64,000 nt of DNA from Pusillimonas sp. (GTDB lineage Bacteria; Pseudomonadota; Gammaproteobacteria; Burkholderiales; Burkholderiaceae_B), in the NCBI RefSeq assembly GCF_029263785.1, contig NZ_JAJUFE010000003.1, positions 56,413 through 120,412 of the forward strand, given 5' to 3'. Each line of letters opens with the position of its first letter. Position 1 is the first letter of the stretch. Both the position numbers and the translations under genes were made by a program. This document shows, one piece after another, positions 28,005 to 35,622 of the stretch. The notes beneath the pieces are model-generated. The model was not told the origin of the DNA, made no database searches, and saw only the letters and a list, made by a program, of their open reading frames with translations.

Positions 28005-28456
28005 GCGATATGCAACCTGATTTACGCGAGCTTTATCAAGAAGTGATCTTCGATCACAACCGGCACCCCCGCAATTACCACGGCATGGAGCGCCCGAGTC
28101 ATGCCGCGCAGGGGCATAACCCATTGTGCGGCGACGAACTTACCGTGTATTTGCGTGTCGAGGATGGGGTAGTGGCCGAAGCAAGTTTCGTGGGCCAGGG
28201 ATGTGCAATCTCCACGGCTTCGGCATCTCTGATGACCGAAGCCGTACGCGGCAAACCCGTCGACGAAGTCGAGAGTCTGTTCCAGGACTTCCACACGATG
28301 CTTACCGAAAGCCGGCCGGTCAATCGCGATTTTGGCAAGCTGCAGGTGCTGGCCGGCGTCAAGGAATTTCCAGTGCGGGTGAAGTGTGCAACGCTTGCCT
28401 GGCACACCTTGCACAACGCATTGCAAGGCGTGTCCGAACCGGCGAAGACTGAATAA
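28001..28456 (+). CDS. sufU: SufU-type sulfur acceptor/scaffold protein
   Basis: 151-residue protein of the SufU branch of the IscU family. Conserved ligands are C43 and D45 in NPLCGD, C68 in GQGCAIS, and C129 in RVKCATLAW. The insert of about 20 residues between the second and third cysteine regions, which separates SufU from IscU, is present (RGKPVDEVESLFQDFHTML). SufU proteins act as zinc-dependent sulfurtransferases taking sulfur from SufS. No sufE gene is visible, so SufU likely fills that role. Confidence 0.9.
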   Translation: MSDMQPDLRELYQEVIFDHNRHPRNYHGMERPSHAAQGHNPLCGDELTVYLRVEDGVVAEASFVGQGCAISTASASLMTEAVRGKPVDEVESLFQDFHTMLTESRPVNRDFGKLQVLAGVKEFPVRVKCATLAWHTLHNALQGVSEPAKTE

Positions 28457-28465
28457 GGTATTGCC

Positions 28466-29032
28466 ATGTATCACAACAGAAGACCCAACGAAGTCGTTGT
28501 CAGCCGCGATCTGCCTGCGGTTTCAGTGCCTTTTGGCGAGCCCGTCACCATACAGGAGGGCTGCATCGCCCAAATCACGCAACAATTGGGAGGCAGTTAC
28601 ACGGTTTATGTCGAGGGCAATCTTTACCGCGTTGAAGGCAAGGACGCTGATGCGCTTGGCCTGGAACCCACCGAAACGCCGGCTGTGCAGATGGCACCGG
28701 GTGAAGCCAACCCCGAATCCATCGAGGCTTCGGCGCTGGAACTGCTGGCGACATGCTACGACCCGGAAATACCCGTTGACATCGTCAATCTGGGCTTGGT
28801 CTATCGCTGTGAAGTTTTTCCCGGATCGCAAGAAGGCAAGTACCGGATCGAGGTTGACATGACCCTCACGGCGCCGGGATGCGGCATGGGGACCTTCATT
28901 GCCGACGAGGCCCGGACAAAATTGCTGTCGATTCCCGGCGTCGAGACCGTTGACGTGAACCTGGTATGGGATCCTCCCTGGAGCCGGGAAATGATCAGCG
29001 AACATGCCAAACTCGAGCTAGGTCTGATGTAA
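28466..29032 (+). CDS. sufT: SufT, MIP18-family Fe-S maturation protein
   Basis: 188-residue protein. A divergent N-terminal segment (about 1-80) precedes a MIP18/DUF59 domain with LLATCYDPEIPVDIVNLGLVYR, the TLTAPGCGMG cysteine motif, and VWDPPWSREMISEHAKLELGLM. Full-length SufT proteins with this extra N-terminal domain are usually the last suf gene, as here, 9 nt after sufU with an AAGG ribosome-binding site. Known to aid Fe-S protein maturation when cluster demand is high. Confidence 0.9.
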   Translation: MYHNRRPNEVVVSRDLPAVSVPFGEPVTIQEGCIAQITQQLGGSYTVYVEGNLYRVEGKDADALGLEPTETPAVQMAPGEANPESIEASALELLATCYDPEIPVDIVNLGLVYRCEVFPGSQEGKYRIEVDMTLTAPGCGMGTFIADEARTKLLSIPGVETVDVNLVWDPPWSREMISEHAKLELGLM

Positions 29033-29149
29033 GAACGCTCGCGCGCGGGCCGGCCACGACTAAATAACCCGGTCTGTCATCCGTTATTCACACGGTACGC
29101 TTATAGTGCGCGCAGGTATTCGAAACATCAGAGTCTGGAGGTAGGGCAT

Positions 29150-30982
29150 ATGTCGTTGTACGAAAAGGTAGGCGGCATTGTCCCTTCGCACAACGGGCCC
29201 GATCTTGATTTGCGCAGGCATCTCGATGACATCTTGCGCGACCGGCAGCTTACCCCCGTATTTCAGCCAATTGTCGACATACAGTTCGGAGCGATCCTGG
29301 GCTACGAAGGGTTGATACGCGGGCCTTCGGGGGGGCCTTTGCACCTGCCGCTGGACATGTTTCGAGTGGCTCGCGAGCATGGCCTGACCACCGAACTCGA
29401 AATTCTGTGTTGTCACACGCTAATCGAACGTTTCATTGATCTGGAGCTTCCGGGGCGGCTGTTTCTCAACATCAGTCCGGGAGTCTTGTTGCAATTGGGC
29501 GATGACGCCTCGGTGTTGATCAACGACTTCCGCCAACTGGGTCTGTACCCGAATCGGGTGGTTCTTGAGCTGACCGAAGATTTCACGCAGGATTGCCACG
29601 AACTGAACAGGCTCGTTTCCGAATATCGCCAAGCGGGATTCGAGCTGGCCCTGGATGATCTGGGCAACGGATACTCCAGCTTGCGACGCTGGTCTGAGTT
29701 CAGGCCTGATTATGTCAAAGTCGATATGCACTTTATTCAGGGCATTCACGACGACGGGCTGAAGCAGCAGTTCGTGCGCTCTATTCGCGACATTGCTCAA
29801 CAGTCGGGCGCACTGGTGGTTGCTGAAGGCATAGAACACCAGGAGGAACTGAAGTTTCTCTTGAACATAGGTGTTCGCAGTGGCCAGGGCTTCTACATTG
29901 CCCGCCCCGAACGGACACCCTTGGCCGGACTGTCTGACGAGTTGGTGTCGGATCTGCACAAGCTCAAGACCGCAGCACACGCTTGGAAAGGTCAAACAGG
30001 CAAGCCGCTCGCAACTGCAGGCACCTTATTGCGCAATGTTCCGTGCGCATCGCCCACGATGACCAATGACGAGGTGTGCGAGCTGTTTTCGCAGCATCCT
30101 GACCTTCAATCTGTACCCGTAGTGGATAACGGCGTACCACAAGGCATGATACAGCGCGACGAGCTGATAGGCCGGTTCGCCAGACCGTATCAGCGTGAGC
30201 TTTACGGACGAAGAAACTGCACCTTGTTCATGGATGTCGCCCCGCCCATGATTGATCACTCCACCAGTCTGCAAAAACTTGGGCACATATTGACTGATAC
30301 GTCTCAGTCCAGGTTGTTCAGTGACTTCATCATCATTGGGTCCGACGGAAAATACCTTGGAATCGGAACAACGCAGGACTTGCTGCGAGAGCTGACAGAA
30401 GTGCAAATATTGCACGCAAGGCACGCGAATCCCTTGACGCAATTGCCTGGTAACCTGCCGCTGAATCTGCATATTGAGCACCTGCTTGCCCAAGGCGAAT
30501 GCTTCAGTGCCTGTTACGCAGATCTGGATAATTTCAAGCCGTTCAACGACATTTTTGGCTACGTTCAGGGAGACGAAGTCATCCAGATGACGGGCGCGTT
30601 ATTGCGCAGTCACACGAGCGACGACGATTTCGTGGGACACATTGGTGGCGACGACTTCCTCGTCATCTGGAAAAGTCCGGACTGGGAATCCCGGTGCCAC
30701 TGCCTGCTGGATGCTTTTTCGGTTTCCATGCGGGCATTTCTTGACAGCAACAGTCTCGTCGACAAGCACAACCCCGATGGCTATCTTGCAAATGATCGGC
30801 ATGGGAGCCTGTGCCGGTTCGAATGGCCCAGTCTTTCCCTTGGTGTGATCTTGGTTGAACCCGCTCAGTTCGATACTTGCCACGACATAGCCACTGCAGC
30901 TGCCGAAGCCAAGGCGCAGGCGAAGACGATCAGCGGCAATAGTTTATATGTGGAACGCCGCCGCGCTGTACAGGCAAGATAA
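29150..30982 (+). CDS. EAL-CBS-GGDEF domain protein (c-di-GMP metabolism)
   Basis: 610-residue cytoplasmic protein without membrane segments. The EAL domain (about residues 30-260) keeps the phosphodiesterase residues: E53 in EGLIR, LNISP, VLELTE, LDDLGNGYSS, DYVKVD, AEGIE and GQGFY. A CBS-pair-like region follows (about 285-405), then a GGDEF domain (about 415-605) whose signature is GGDDF at 499-503 with no RxxD inhibitory site before it. I infer an active c-di-GMP phosphodiesterase with a degenerate, perhaps GTP-sensing, cyclase domain. It is convergent with a regulator gene next to curli and PGA genes, both typical c-di-GMP outputs. Confidence 0.88.
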   Translation: MSLYEKVGGIVPSHNGPDLDLRRHLDDILRDRQLTPVFQPIVDIQFGAILGYEGLIRGPSGGPLHLPLDMFRVAREHGLTTELEILCCHTLIERFIDLELPGRLFLNISPGVLLQLGDDASVLINDFRQLGLYPNRVVLELTEDFTQDCHELNRLVSEYRQAGFELALDDLGNGYSSLRRWSEFRPDYVKVDMHFIQGIHDDGLKQQFVRSIRDIAQQSGALVVAEGIEHQEELKFLLNIGVRSGQGFYIARPERTPLAGLSDELVSDLHKLKTAAHAWKGQTGKPLATAGTLLRNVPCASPTMTNDEVCELFSQHPDLQSVPVVDNGVPQGMIQRDELIGRFARPYQRELYGRRNCTLFMDVAPPMIDHSTSLQKLGHILTDTSQSRLFSDFIIIGSDGKYLGIGTTQDLLRELTEVQILHARHANPLTQLPGNLPLNLHIEHLLAQGECFSACYADLDNFKPFNDIFGYVQGDEVIQMTGALLRSHTSDDDFVGHIGGDDFLVIWKSPDWESRCHCLLDAFSVSMRAFLDSNSLVDKHNPDGYLANDRHGSLCRFEWPSLSLGVILVEPAQFDTCHDIATAAAEAKAQAKTISGNSLYVERRRAVQAR

Positions 30983-30983
30983 A

Positions 30984-31002
30984 GGCCGCATCAATTGCGG
31001 CC
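30984..31002. terminator. Hairpin between convergent EAL-GGDEF and LuxR-type genes
   Basis: GGCCGCA (30984-30990) pairs with TGCGGCC (30996-31002). The regulator's stop codon lies in the loop region. On the minus strand CTTTATCTT follows, giving a weak T-rich tail. Confidence 0.5.
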
Positions 31003-31740
31003 CTCGGGTCTGGAGTTGCCATCAGACTGCCCGCCGATACTTGCCCAACCCAGCTTGGCACCTCGGGACACCGCCGCATACACCGCAGCGTTCCGATTAT
31101 GCACGTCCAGACGCTGGTATAACGTTTCGGTGTGAGCTTTTGCTGTAGCCACCGATATGTTCAGATAGCGTCCCACGGTTTTCATCGGATAGCCTCGCGA
31201 CAATAATACGAGCACCTCATATTGACGCGGTGTCAGTCCCAGCATCTCGGACTCAGCATGAGCTTGCAAGGAAAGCTTGCTGCCATTTTCGCTGTGATTT
31301 GCTCCGTTGGGTACGTTAACGCGAGCTGATGACTTGTGCTTTTCGGTGGGCAAGAGCTGCTTGCGCAACGGAAAGCAGGTGCCGCCAGCCAGGACGAGTC
31401 GGATCGACGCCTCGAGCACCTCCGGCTCGGCGTTCTTGGCAACATATCCGGATACTGCCGGGGGCAAGGTGATCGACCCGGGCAGGTGATTATTATCAGA
31501 AAGAATCAGAATGGCGCGCGGTGCGTAGGCCTTTAGTACCGAATCTATTAGCTGATTGGCATCTTCGGCAGGCGAGATGGACAATAAGACCAGATCGATT
31601 TCTCGACTTTCGTCACGTGAAGCATGAAGGCTGGAGTAATCGGCACCTTCAACCGTGACATCGGGCATCACGTTCGCGATTAATTGCAGGAGTCCTAAAC
31701 GGATTAATGCATGTGGCTCCACTACTTTGATAATGGTCAT
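30991..31740 (-). CDS. LuxR-family regulator with degenerate receiver domain
   Basis: 249-residue protein with an N-terminal receiver-like domain (about 1-120) and a C-terminal LuxR/NarL helix-turn-helix (LTPRQYEVLVLLSRGYPMKTVGRYLNISVATAKAHTETLYQRLDV, about 180-230). The phospho-acceptor aspartate is replaced by S54 in DLVLLSISP, and only E8 remains of the acidic pair, so phosphorylation is unlikely. The ATG at 31740 has TAGGA upstream. It lies downstream of the curli operon on the same strand, so a CsgD/VpsT-like role in matrix control is plausible but unproven. Confidence 0.8.
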   Translation of the reverse strand: MTIIKVVEPHALIRLGLLQLIANVMPDVTVEGADYSSLHASRDESREIDLVLLSISPAEDANQLIDSVLKAYAPRAILILSDNNHLPGSITLPPAVSGYVAKNAEPEVLEASIRLVLAGGTCFPLRKQLLPTEKHKSSARVNVPNGANHSENGSKLSLQAHAESEMLGLTPRQYEVLVLLSRGYPMKTVGRYLNISVATAKAHTETLYQRLDVHNRNAAVYAAVSRGAKLGWASIGGQSDGNSRPEGRN

Positions 31741-32011
31741 GCTTATATTCCTACGTGCGACGTTGCATGTAAGAGGACGAGAGTCGGTGCCTGTCCAGAG
31801 TCGCACGAAGATCCTTGCGGTAGGCAATGAATCGGTGTCGCGTGTGTAGAACGCTGGACCGGTGAATCCGGCGGCTCCTATCCCCTCTTTATACTAGCCA
31901 ATATGCTTGGCCCTTAAGCGACGTCAATAATTTAAATGAAATATGTGGTGCAAGTAAATGATTACTTTGCAAATTAACTGAAACAATATGATTCATTCCC
32001 CATAATATGCT

Positions 32012-32338
32012 TCAATGGGGCGATGCGGTTCTGGCATCCAGACAGTCAAATTCGTACCGTCGCTCTACACCCATTCGCTCAGTCAAGACGAGCTCGATCC
32101 GACACTCGCCATTGGGAGACGATACCGCCAGACGGGGGAGCGCTACTGCTGTGTCGGCAGGAACGCTCAGCACGCCTCCCTGACTGATGCGGCTATTTCC
32201 CCGCTCGTGCGCCACGGTGGTGCGGAGCAAATACCGCACGCTGGTGTCGTGATTACTCTGCACGTAGGGAATGATGACCTCCGGGCGAGTGGCATTTTGC
32301 GTTTCCAACCAAGCTTGTAAATCGATATCGGCATTCAT
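32012..32338 (-). CDS. Curli assembly protein, CsgH-like
   Basis: 108-residue protein resembling CsgH, a chaperone-like inhibitor of premature curlin polymerisation. Recognisable parts are LQAWLETQN, VQSNHDTSVRYLLRT, NSRISQGGVLSVPA and CRIELVLTE with YEFDC; the two cysteines could form a disulfide. The ATG at 32338 is used; another in frame at 32359 adds seven residues. Neither start gives a signal peptide, unusual for a protein expected in the periplasm. A much longer in-frame extension runs antiframe through the curlin gene and is rejected. It ends the curli operon. Confidence 0.7.
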   Translation of the reverse strand: MNADIDLQAWLETQNATRPEVIIPYVQSNHDTSVRYLLRTTVAHERGNSRISQGGVLSVPADTAVALPRLAVSSPNGECRIELVLTERMGVERRYEFDCLDARTASPH

Positions 32339-32457
32339 TTCCGTAGTACCTGTTTTCATTTGATTCAATTTGTTCAAAAGAACGGTCAAGGGACGGGCCG
32401 CGAAACGCCGGGCGTTAGCCAGGTCGCTCCGCGGCGCAGTCCGCCCGGGTTGCCGGC

Positions 32458-33093
32458 TTAGTGCTGCTTGATTACACCCATGTTGTACGAACCAACCTGG
32501 GTCAACGTGGCAGTGTGTCCCGAGTTTCTTTGCAGGATTACACCTTCGTTGCGATAGCCGTTTTGGTTTATCGTGGCATTCAGGCCACTGCCTTTCTGCT
32601 CGATATAACCATCGTTCATATGACCCGTCTGGTTGATCTGGGCAACGACCCATCCACCTTGACCTTGTTGCTTGATTCCAGCCAGGTTGTCGAAGCCACC
32701 TTGCGAGATCCCTGCGTCGGTGTTGTTGCCGCGCTGGGTTACCCAGGCCGTGTTGCCCCAACCCCAGGTTTGCTGGATGTTTGCGTACTGGTTGTTTCCG
32801 GGAACGGTCCAGAACCATTGCTGCGAACCGCTTTGATCAATGGTGGCGTCACCTGCACTGGCGGTTTGCGTGATCGTGGCATTGGCGTTGTTCACGTCTT
32901 GCTGGACAACAACTGCATCGTTGCTGTAGCCGTTTACGGTAATTGTGGCCGTCGCACCGTTGTTGTCATACTGCTCGATCGAGGAATCGTTCCACGATCC
33001 GGTCTGAGAAATGGTGGCCGTGTCTGCATGGGCTGCCCCGACGCTGAACATGACTCCGATTCCCAAAGCGATTGCCGATAGTTTGTAAGACAT
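32458..33093 (-). CDS. Curlin subunit (CsgA/CsgB-like amyloid protein)
   Basis: 211-residue secreted protein with a signal peptide ending AHA (about residue 23) and a body of imperfect curlin repeats rich in Gln, Asn, Gly and Thr, of the form x-I-x-Q-x-G-x-x-N-x-A-x-I-x-Q (for example ATITQTASAGDATIDQ, NATINQNGYRNEGVILQ). A Trp-rich insert (QQWFWTVP, QQTWGWGN) interrupts the regular repeats. It is the only curlin gene in the cluster. A strong CGAGGAGA ribosome-binding site precedes the ATG. A hairpin separates it from csgG. Confidence 0.85.
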   Translation of the reverse strand: MSYKLSAIALGIGVMFSVGAAHADTATISQTGSWNDSSIEQYDNNGATATITVNGYSNDAVVVQQDVNNANATITQTASAGDATIDQSGSQQWFWTVPGNNQYANIQQTWGWGNTAWVTQRGNNTDAGISQGGFDNLAGIKQQGQGGWVVAQINQTGHMNDGYIEQKGSGLNATINQNGYRNEGVILQRNSGHTATLTQVGSYNMGVIKQH

Positions 33094-33111
33094 AGTGTAT
33101 CTCCTCGTTAA

Positions 33112-33149
33112 GAAGACCGGGGTCGCTGCACGGGTACCCGGCGGTCTTC
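33112..33149 (-). other. Intercistronic hairpin between csgG and the curlin gene
   Basis: GAAGACCG (33112-33119) pairs with CGGTCTTC (33142-33149), and a CGGGTACCCG palindrome (33131-33140) lies inside. No T-run follows. It could stabilise curlin mRNA or lower read-through so that structural and secretion genes are made in different amounts. Confidence 0.45.
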
Positions 33150-33183
33150 AGAACCGGGCCCGCTTAAACCGAATGACCCACGC

Positions 33184-34134
33184 TCATTGCAGCGGATCGA
33201 CTGGTGCCGTGGATGCCACAGCGGGTGGTCCCAATTGCTCTTCTGTGATGGATTGGGCGTAATTGTTTTCCGCCTGCAGGTAACGCTGGACAATCGGGGT
33301 GTTCCAGTCCTCCGGGTTCTTTAATGCCCAATTGTTGTCTTTCAGGCCCTGCACGGTCAGATGAACGACGGCTGCCTCAATCGCTTCTTTCACACATAGC
33401 TGTGCCGGTTCGTTCTGGGTCAGGCCGCCCTCAATTTCAAGCAGATCCTTGAAATTGACGAACTTGAACACGCTTGGACGCACCTCGTAAGAGAAAATGG
33501 TCTTGGTGGTGGACACCGTCTGCAGGACGCGCCCCGTACGGATGTCTACGCTGCGAAGGCCTACAGTCACCTGATCCATGCGGTATTGAGTCGACAAACC
33601 GATGCCCAGGAAACGCGCACCCAGACCGCCCGTGCGAATATTGCTTTCGTACGAGATGATTCCCCCGTCAACCAGAATCGACGCAGGCAACAGGGCGGGA
33701 ATCTGGACTTGCGGTGCCTCTTTATCCTGAGAACCATCCAGCGCTCGGACAATGCGCCGCTCGGTCAGCAGTTCTTGCAGACTTTCGCGTTCAACTGGCG
33801 TGAACCAGCCGGAATCTTTAAGCGCCTTGACAAGCATGGATGCTGCCCCCTGGGTTACCGACGTTGAAAAAGAGCTGTCGGGCGAGGGCTTGTATTGACC
33901 CGTCTGGTCACGAAAACCGTAAACGGCCACGACAATCTTCCCTTTTGGTTCAGGCAGGCGCAGCAGGTCGTGCGTTGACGGAGTGGGAGGCGTCAGCTGG
34001 GCCGGTGCACCCACGTCTTTGGGTTCGCGATACGTGGCGCAGGCAGTCAGCGCAGCGCAGGCCGCCATAAGCACTATCGCCCTGAATGCCCGGCGCATTC
34101 CCGCCCCCGTGTTGTGTGTGGCGGCCGTTTTCAT
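33184..34134 (-). CDS. csgG: Curli secretion channel lipoprotein CsgG
   Basis: 316-residue outer-membrane lipoprotein forming the nonameric curli export pore. The lipobox is ALTAC with C32 (C20 if translation starts at the second Met). Family blocks include VVAVYGFRDQTGQYKP, SSFSTSVTQGAASMLVKALKDSGWFTPVERESLQ, ILVDGGIISYESN and GARFLGIG. It overlaps csgF by ATGA. A C-terminal tail of about 30 residues rich in Ala and Pro extends beyond the usual end. Confidence 0.93.
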   Translation of the reverse strand: MKTAATHNTGAGMRRAFRAIVLMAACAALTACATYREPKDVGAPAQLTPPTPSTHDLLRLPEPKGKIVVAVYGFRDQTGQYKPSPDSSFSTSVTQGAASMLVKALKDSGWFTPVERESLQELLTERRIVRALDGSQDKEAPQVQIPALLPASILVDGGIISYESNIRTGGLGARFLGIGLSTQYRMDQVTVGLRSVDIRTGRVLQTVSTTKTIFSYEVRPSVFKFVNFKDLLEIEGGLTQNEPAQLCVKEAIEAAVVHLTVQGLKDNNWALKNPEDWNTPIVQRYLQAENNYAQSITEEQLGPPAVASTAPVDPLQ

Positions 34135-34583
34135 TTGCCCACCTGAAACGTGGTTGAACCGCCGGTTACCTTGTCGGTTGTGGTAATGGAAAGCAATCCA
34201 CCGCCGACGTCGACGATATTGATCGTGAAATTCTCGGTCTCGAGGGTGCCGGGTATGAGGTTCCCGTCTTCGCCAACGACACGTGATGTCGCCGAAGCCG
34301 CCAGACGTCCCAGAATGGCTCGCTCCAGGGTGTCCTGGAAGATCTCAAGAGGGGAGGGCTGATTGGCACCAAACAGGTTATCGTCGGCATCCGGGTCGGT
34401 ATGCTTGTTGGTGGCCAGGGCCGAGTTCAGCAGGTTCGGTCCGTTAAGCGGAGGCCCACCAAAGGAAGGATTTAGCGGGAAATACACCAGCTCGGTCGAA
34501 CTTGCCGGCTGAACCCACAGCGCGGTGGCCAGCGCGCCCATGCAGCAAAGTACGGTGCCACGCCATAACTTGTTCTGTTTCAT
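34131..34583 (-). CDS. csgF: Curli assembly factor CsgF
   Basis: 150-residue exported protein with a signal peptide ending near ASS and the mature N-terminus TELVYFPLNPSFGGPPLNG, which in the family inserts into the CsgG pore. The C-terminus carries NIVDVGGGLLSITTTD. It starts directly after the csgE stop (TAAATG) and overlaps csgG by ATGA, consistent with coupled synthesis. Confidence 0.92.
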   Translation of the reverse strand: MKQNKLWRGTVLCCMGALATALWVQPASSTELVYFPLNPSFGGPPLNGPNLLNSALATNKHTDPDADDNLFGANQPSPLEIFQDTLERAILGRLAASATSRVVGEDGNLIPGTLETENFTINIVDVGGGLLSITTTDKVTGGSTTFQVGK

Positions 34584-35036
34584 TTAGAGCTCCTCTTTTC
34601 CCAGATCCTGGCTTTGCACCAGCATCCTTTGGATTTCGCTGTTGACCACGGCCTCGTACACGACTTTTGCAGCTTGTTGGCTTATGTCCTTTGCGGCCTG
34701 CCGTGCAGGAGAAAGAAACATGTGGAAAACCCGCTCCTGGCGGTATTGCACCCAGATTTCGCTGCCAAACTTGGTGGTCGGGCGTTCATGTACGGAGATG
34801 GAATAGCGCTGGTCGCCGTCCATCTCCCTCCATGAACGAGCGAAGAACTGATAAAAGTCGTTACCGAGTACAGTGACGGTACGGTTGATCACGATTCCGC
34901 TCAGGGGGTCGTCAAGCACGCTTTTTTCCGGGTGCGTCTTCAGCAGGTCCTCCTCCAGTCCGGCAGCCGTCGAATAGGCGGCGATCCAGCCCAGGGTGAA
35001 GAGCAAAGCCTGAAGATGCTTGTTGCAGCGGGTCAT
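34584..35036 (-). CDS. csgE: Curli assembly factor CsgE
   Basis: 150-residue periplasmic specificity factor of the CsgG pore. A signal peptide ends near residue 24, and the family core shows GIVINRTVTVLGNDFYQFFARSW, YSISVHERPTTKFGSEIWVQY and VFHMFLSPAR. First gene of the operon, with a GAGGGGGGACAG ribosome-binding region. The 142 bp upstream to pgaD contain its promoter, which I cannot define precisely. Confidence 0.9.
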   Translation of the reverse strand: MTRCNKHLQALLFTLGWIAAYSTAAGLEEDLLKTHPEKSVLDDPLSGIVINRTVTVLGNDFYQFFARSWREMDGDQRYSISVHERPTTKFGSEIWVQYRQERVFHMFLSPARQAAKDISQQAAKVVYEAVVNSEIQRMLVQSQDLGKEEL

Positions 35037-35178
35037 CTGTCCCCCCTCTACGGTTACATCAGAAAGGTGTTATTACTTGTCGAAACCGTGTGTTCATCTT
35101 AAATACGGGAGCCGTTTATCCGCATGAGATATACATCCTAGAAAGCACCCGCCGTTTGGCCTAAGAATAGGGTTGCAG

Positions 35179-35622
35179 CTACGCTGAAAGTCGGATAGAA
35201 GTGTCGTCTGCGCCCTCCCAACGACTGATTTCACCGTCTTCTGCATGATGAATGACCACCATACGGCTCAGACGGATGTCCTGAAGTTGGGGCGTGGAAA
35301 GAGCAAAGCGTTCGGCCAACTGAATATCGTCGGCCATACGTAGGCCCGTCGGCGGAATACGTGTGACTCGTTTGCGGTAGGTACCCCATAACATCAGTAA
35401 CAAGGCGTTAATCGCGCAAACCGTCACATATAGAAGCAGCGCTGTAGGCGTTGCCACTACGCCGCCCATGAATGGGAATTCAAGGCTGTGATCGACCCCG
35501 TTCACCACCGCAATGACGCCGGCTGTCATCAGATAACTGAAAGCGAGCCACCCGATACCCGTCAGGGCGTAATCCAGGAGTCTGACTGGAAGCGGGCGTG
35601 GTGTTTGTACGAGTAAGCTCAT
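35179..35622 (-). CDS. pgaD: Poly-N-acetylglucosamine biosynthesis protein PgaD
   Basis: 147-residue inner-membrane protein with two predicted membrane helices (about residues 15-42 and 58-80), then a cytoplasmic tail. PgaD binds c-di-GMP together with PgaC and activates polymer synthesis in E. coli. Assignment rests on size, topology and position as last gene of pgaABCD. Its start overlaps the pgaC stop as ATGA. Confidence 0.85.
   Translation of the reverse strand: MSLLVQTPRPLPVRLLDYALTGIGWLAFSYLMTAGVIAVVNGVDHSLEFPFMGGVVATPTALLLYVTVCAINALLLMLWGTYRKRVTRIPPTGLRMADDIQLAERFALSTPQLQDIRLSRMVVIHHAEDGEISRWEGADDTSIRLSA

Noticed and set aside
30991..31740. Calling the LuxR-type gene csgD
   Set aside because: The domain order fits, but the receiver is degenerate and nothing in the sequence proves control of curli; left as an unnamed regulator.
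32339..32818. Long in-frame N-terminal extension of the CsgH-like gene on the minus strand
   Set aside because: It runs through the curlin gene in another frame, with Arg/Gln-rich composition typical of an out-of-frame reading of curlin repeats; only the last 108 residues resemble a protein family.
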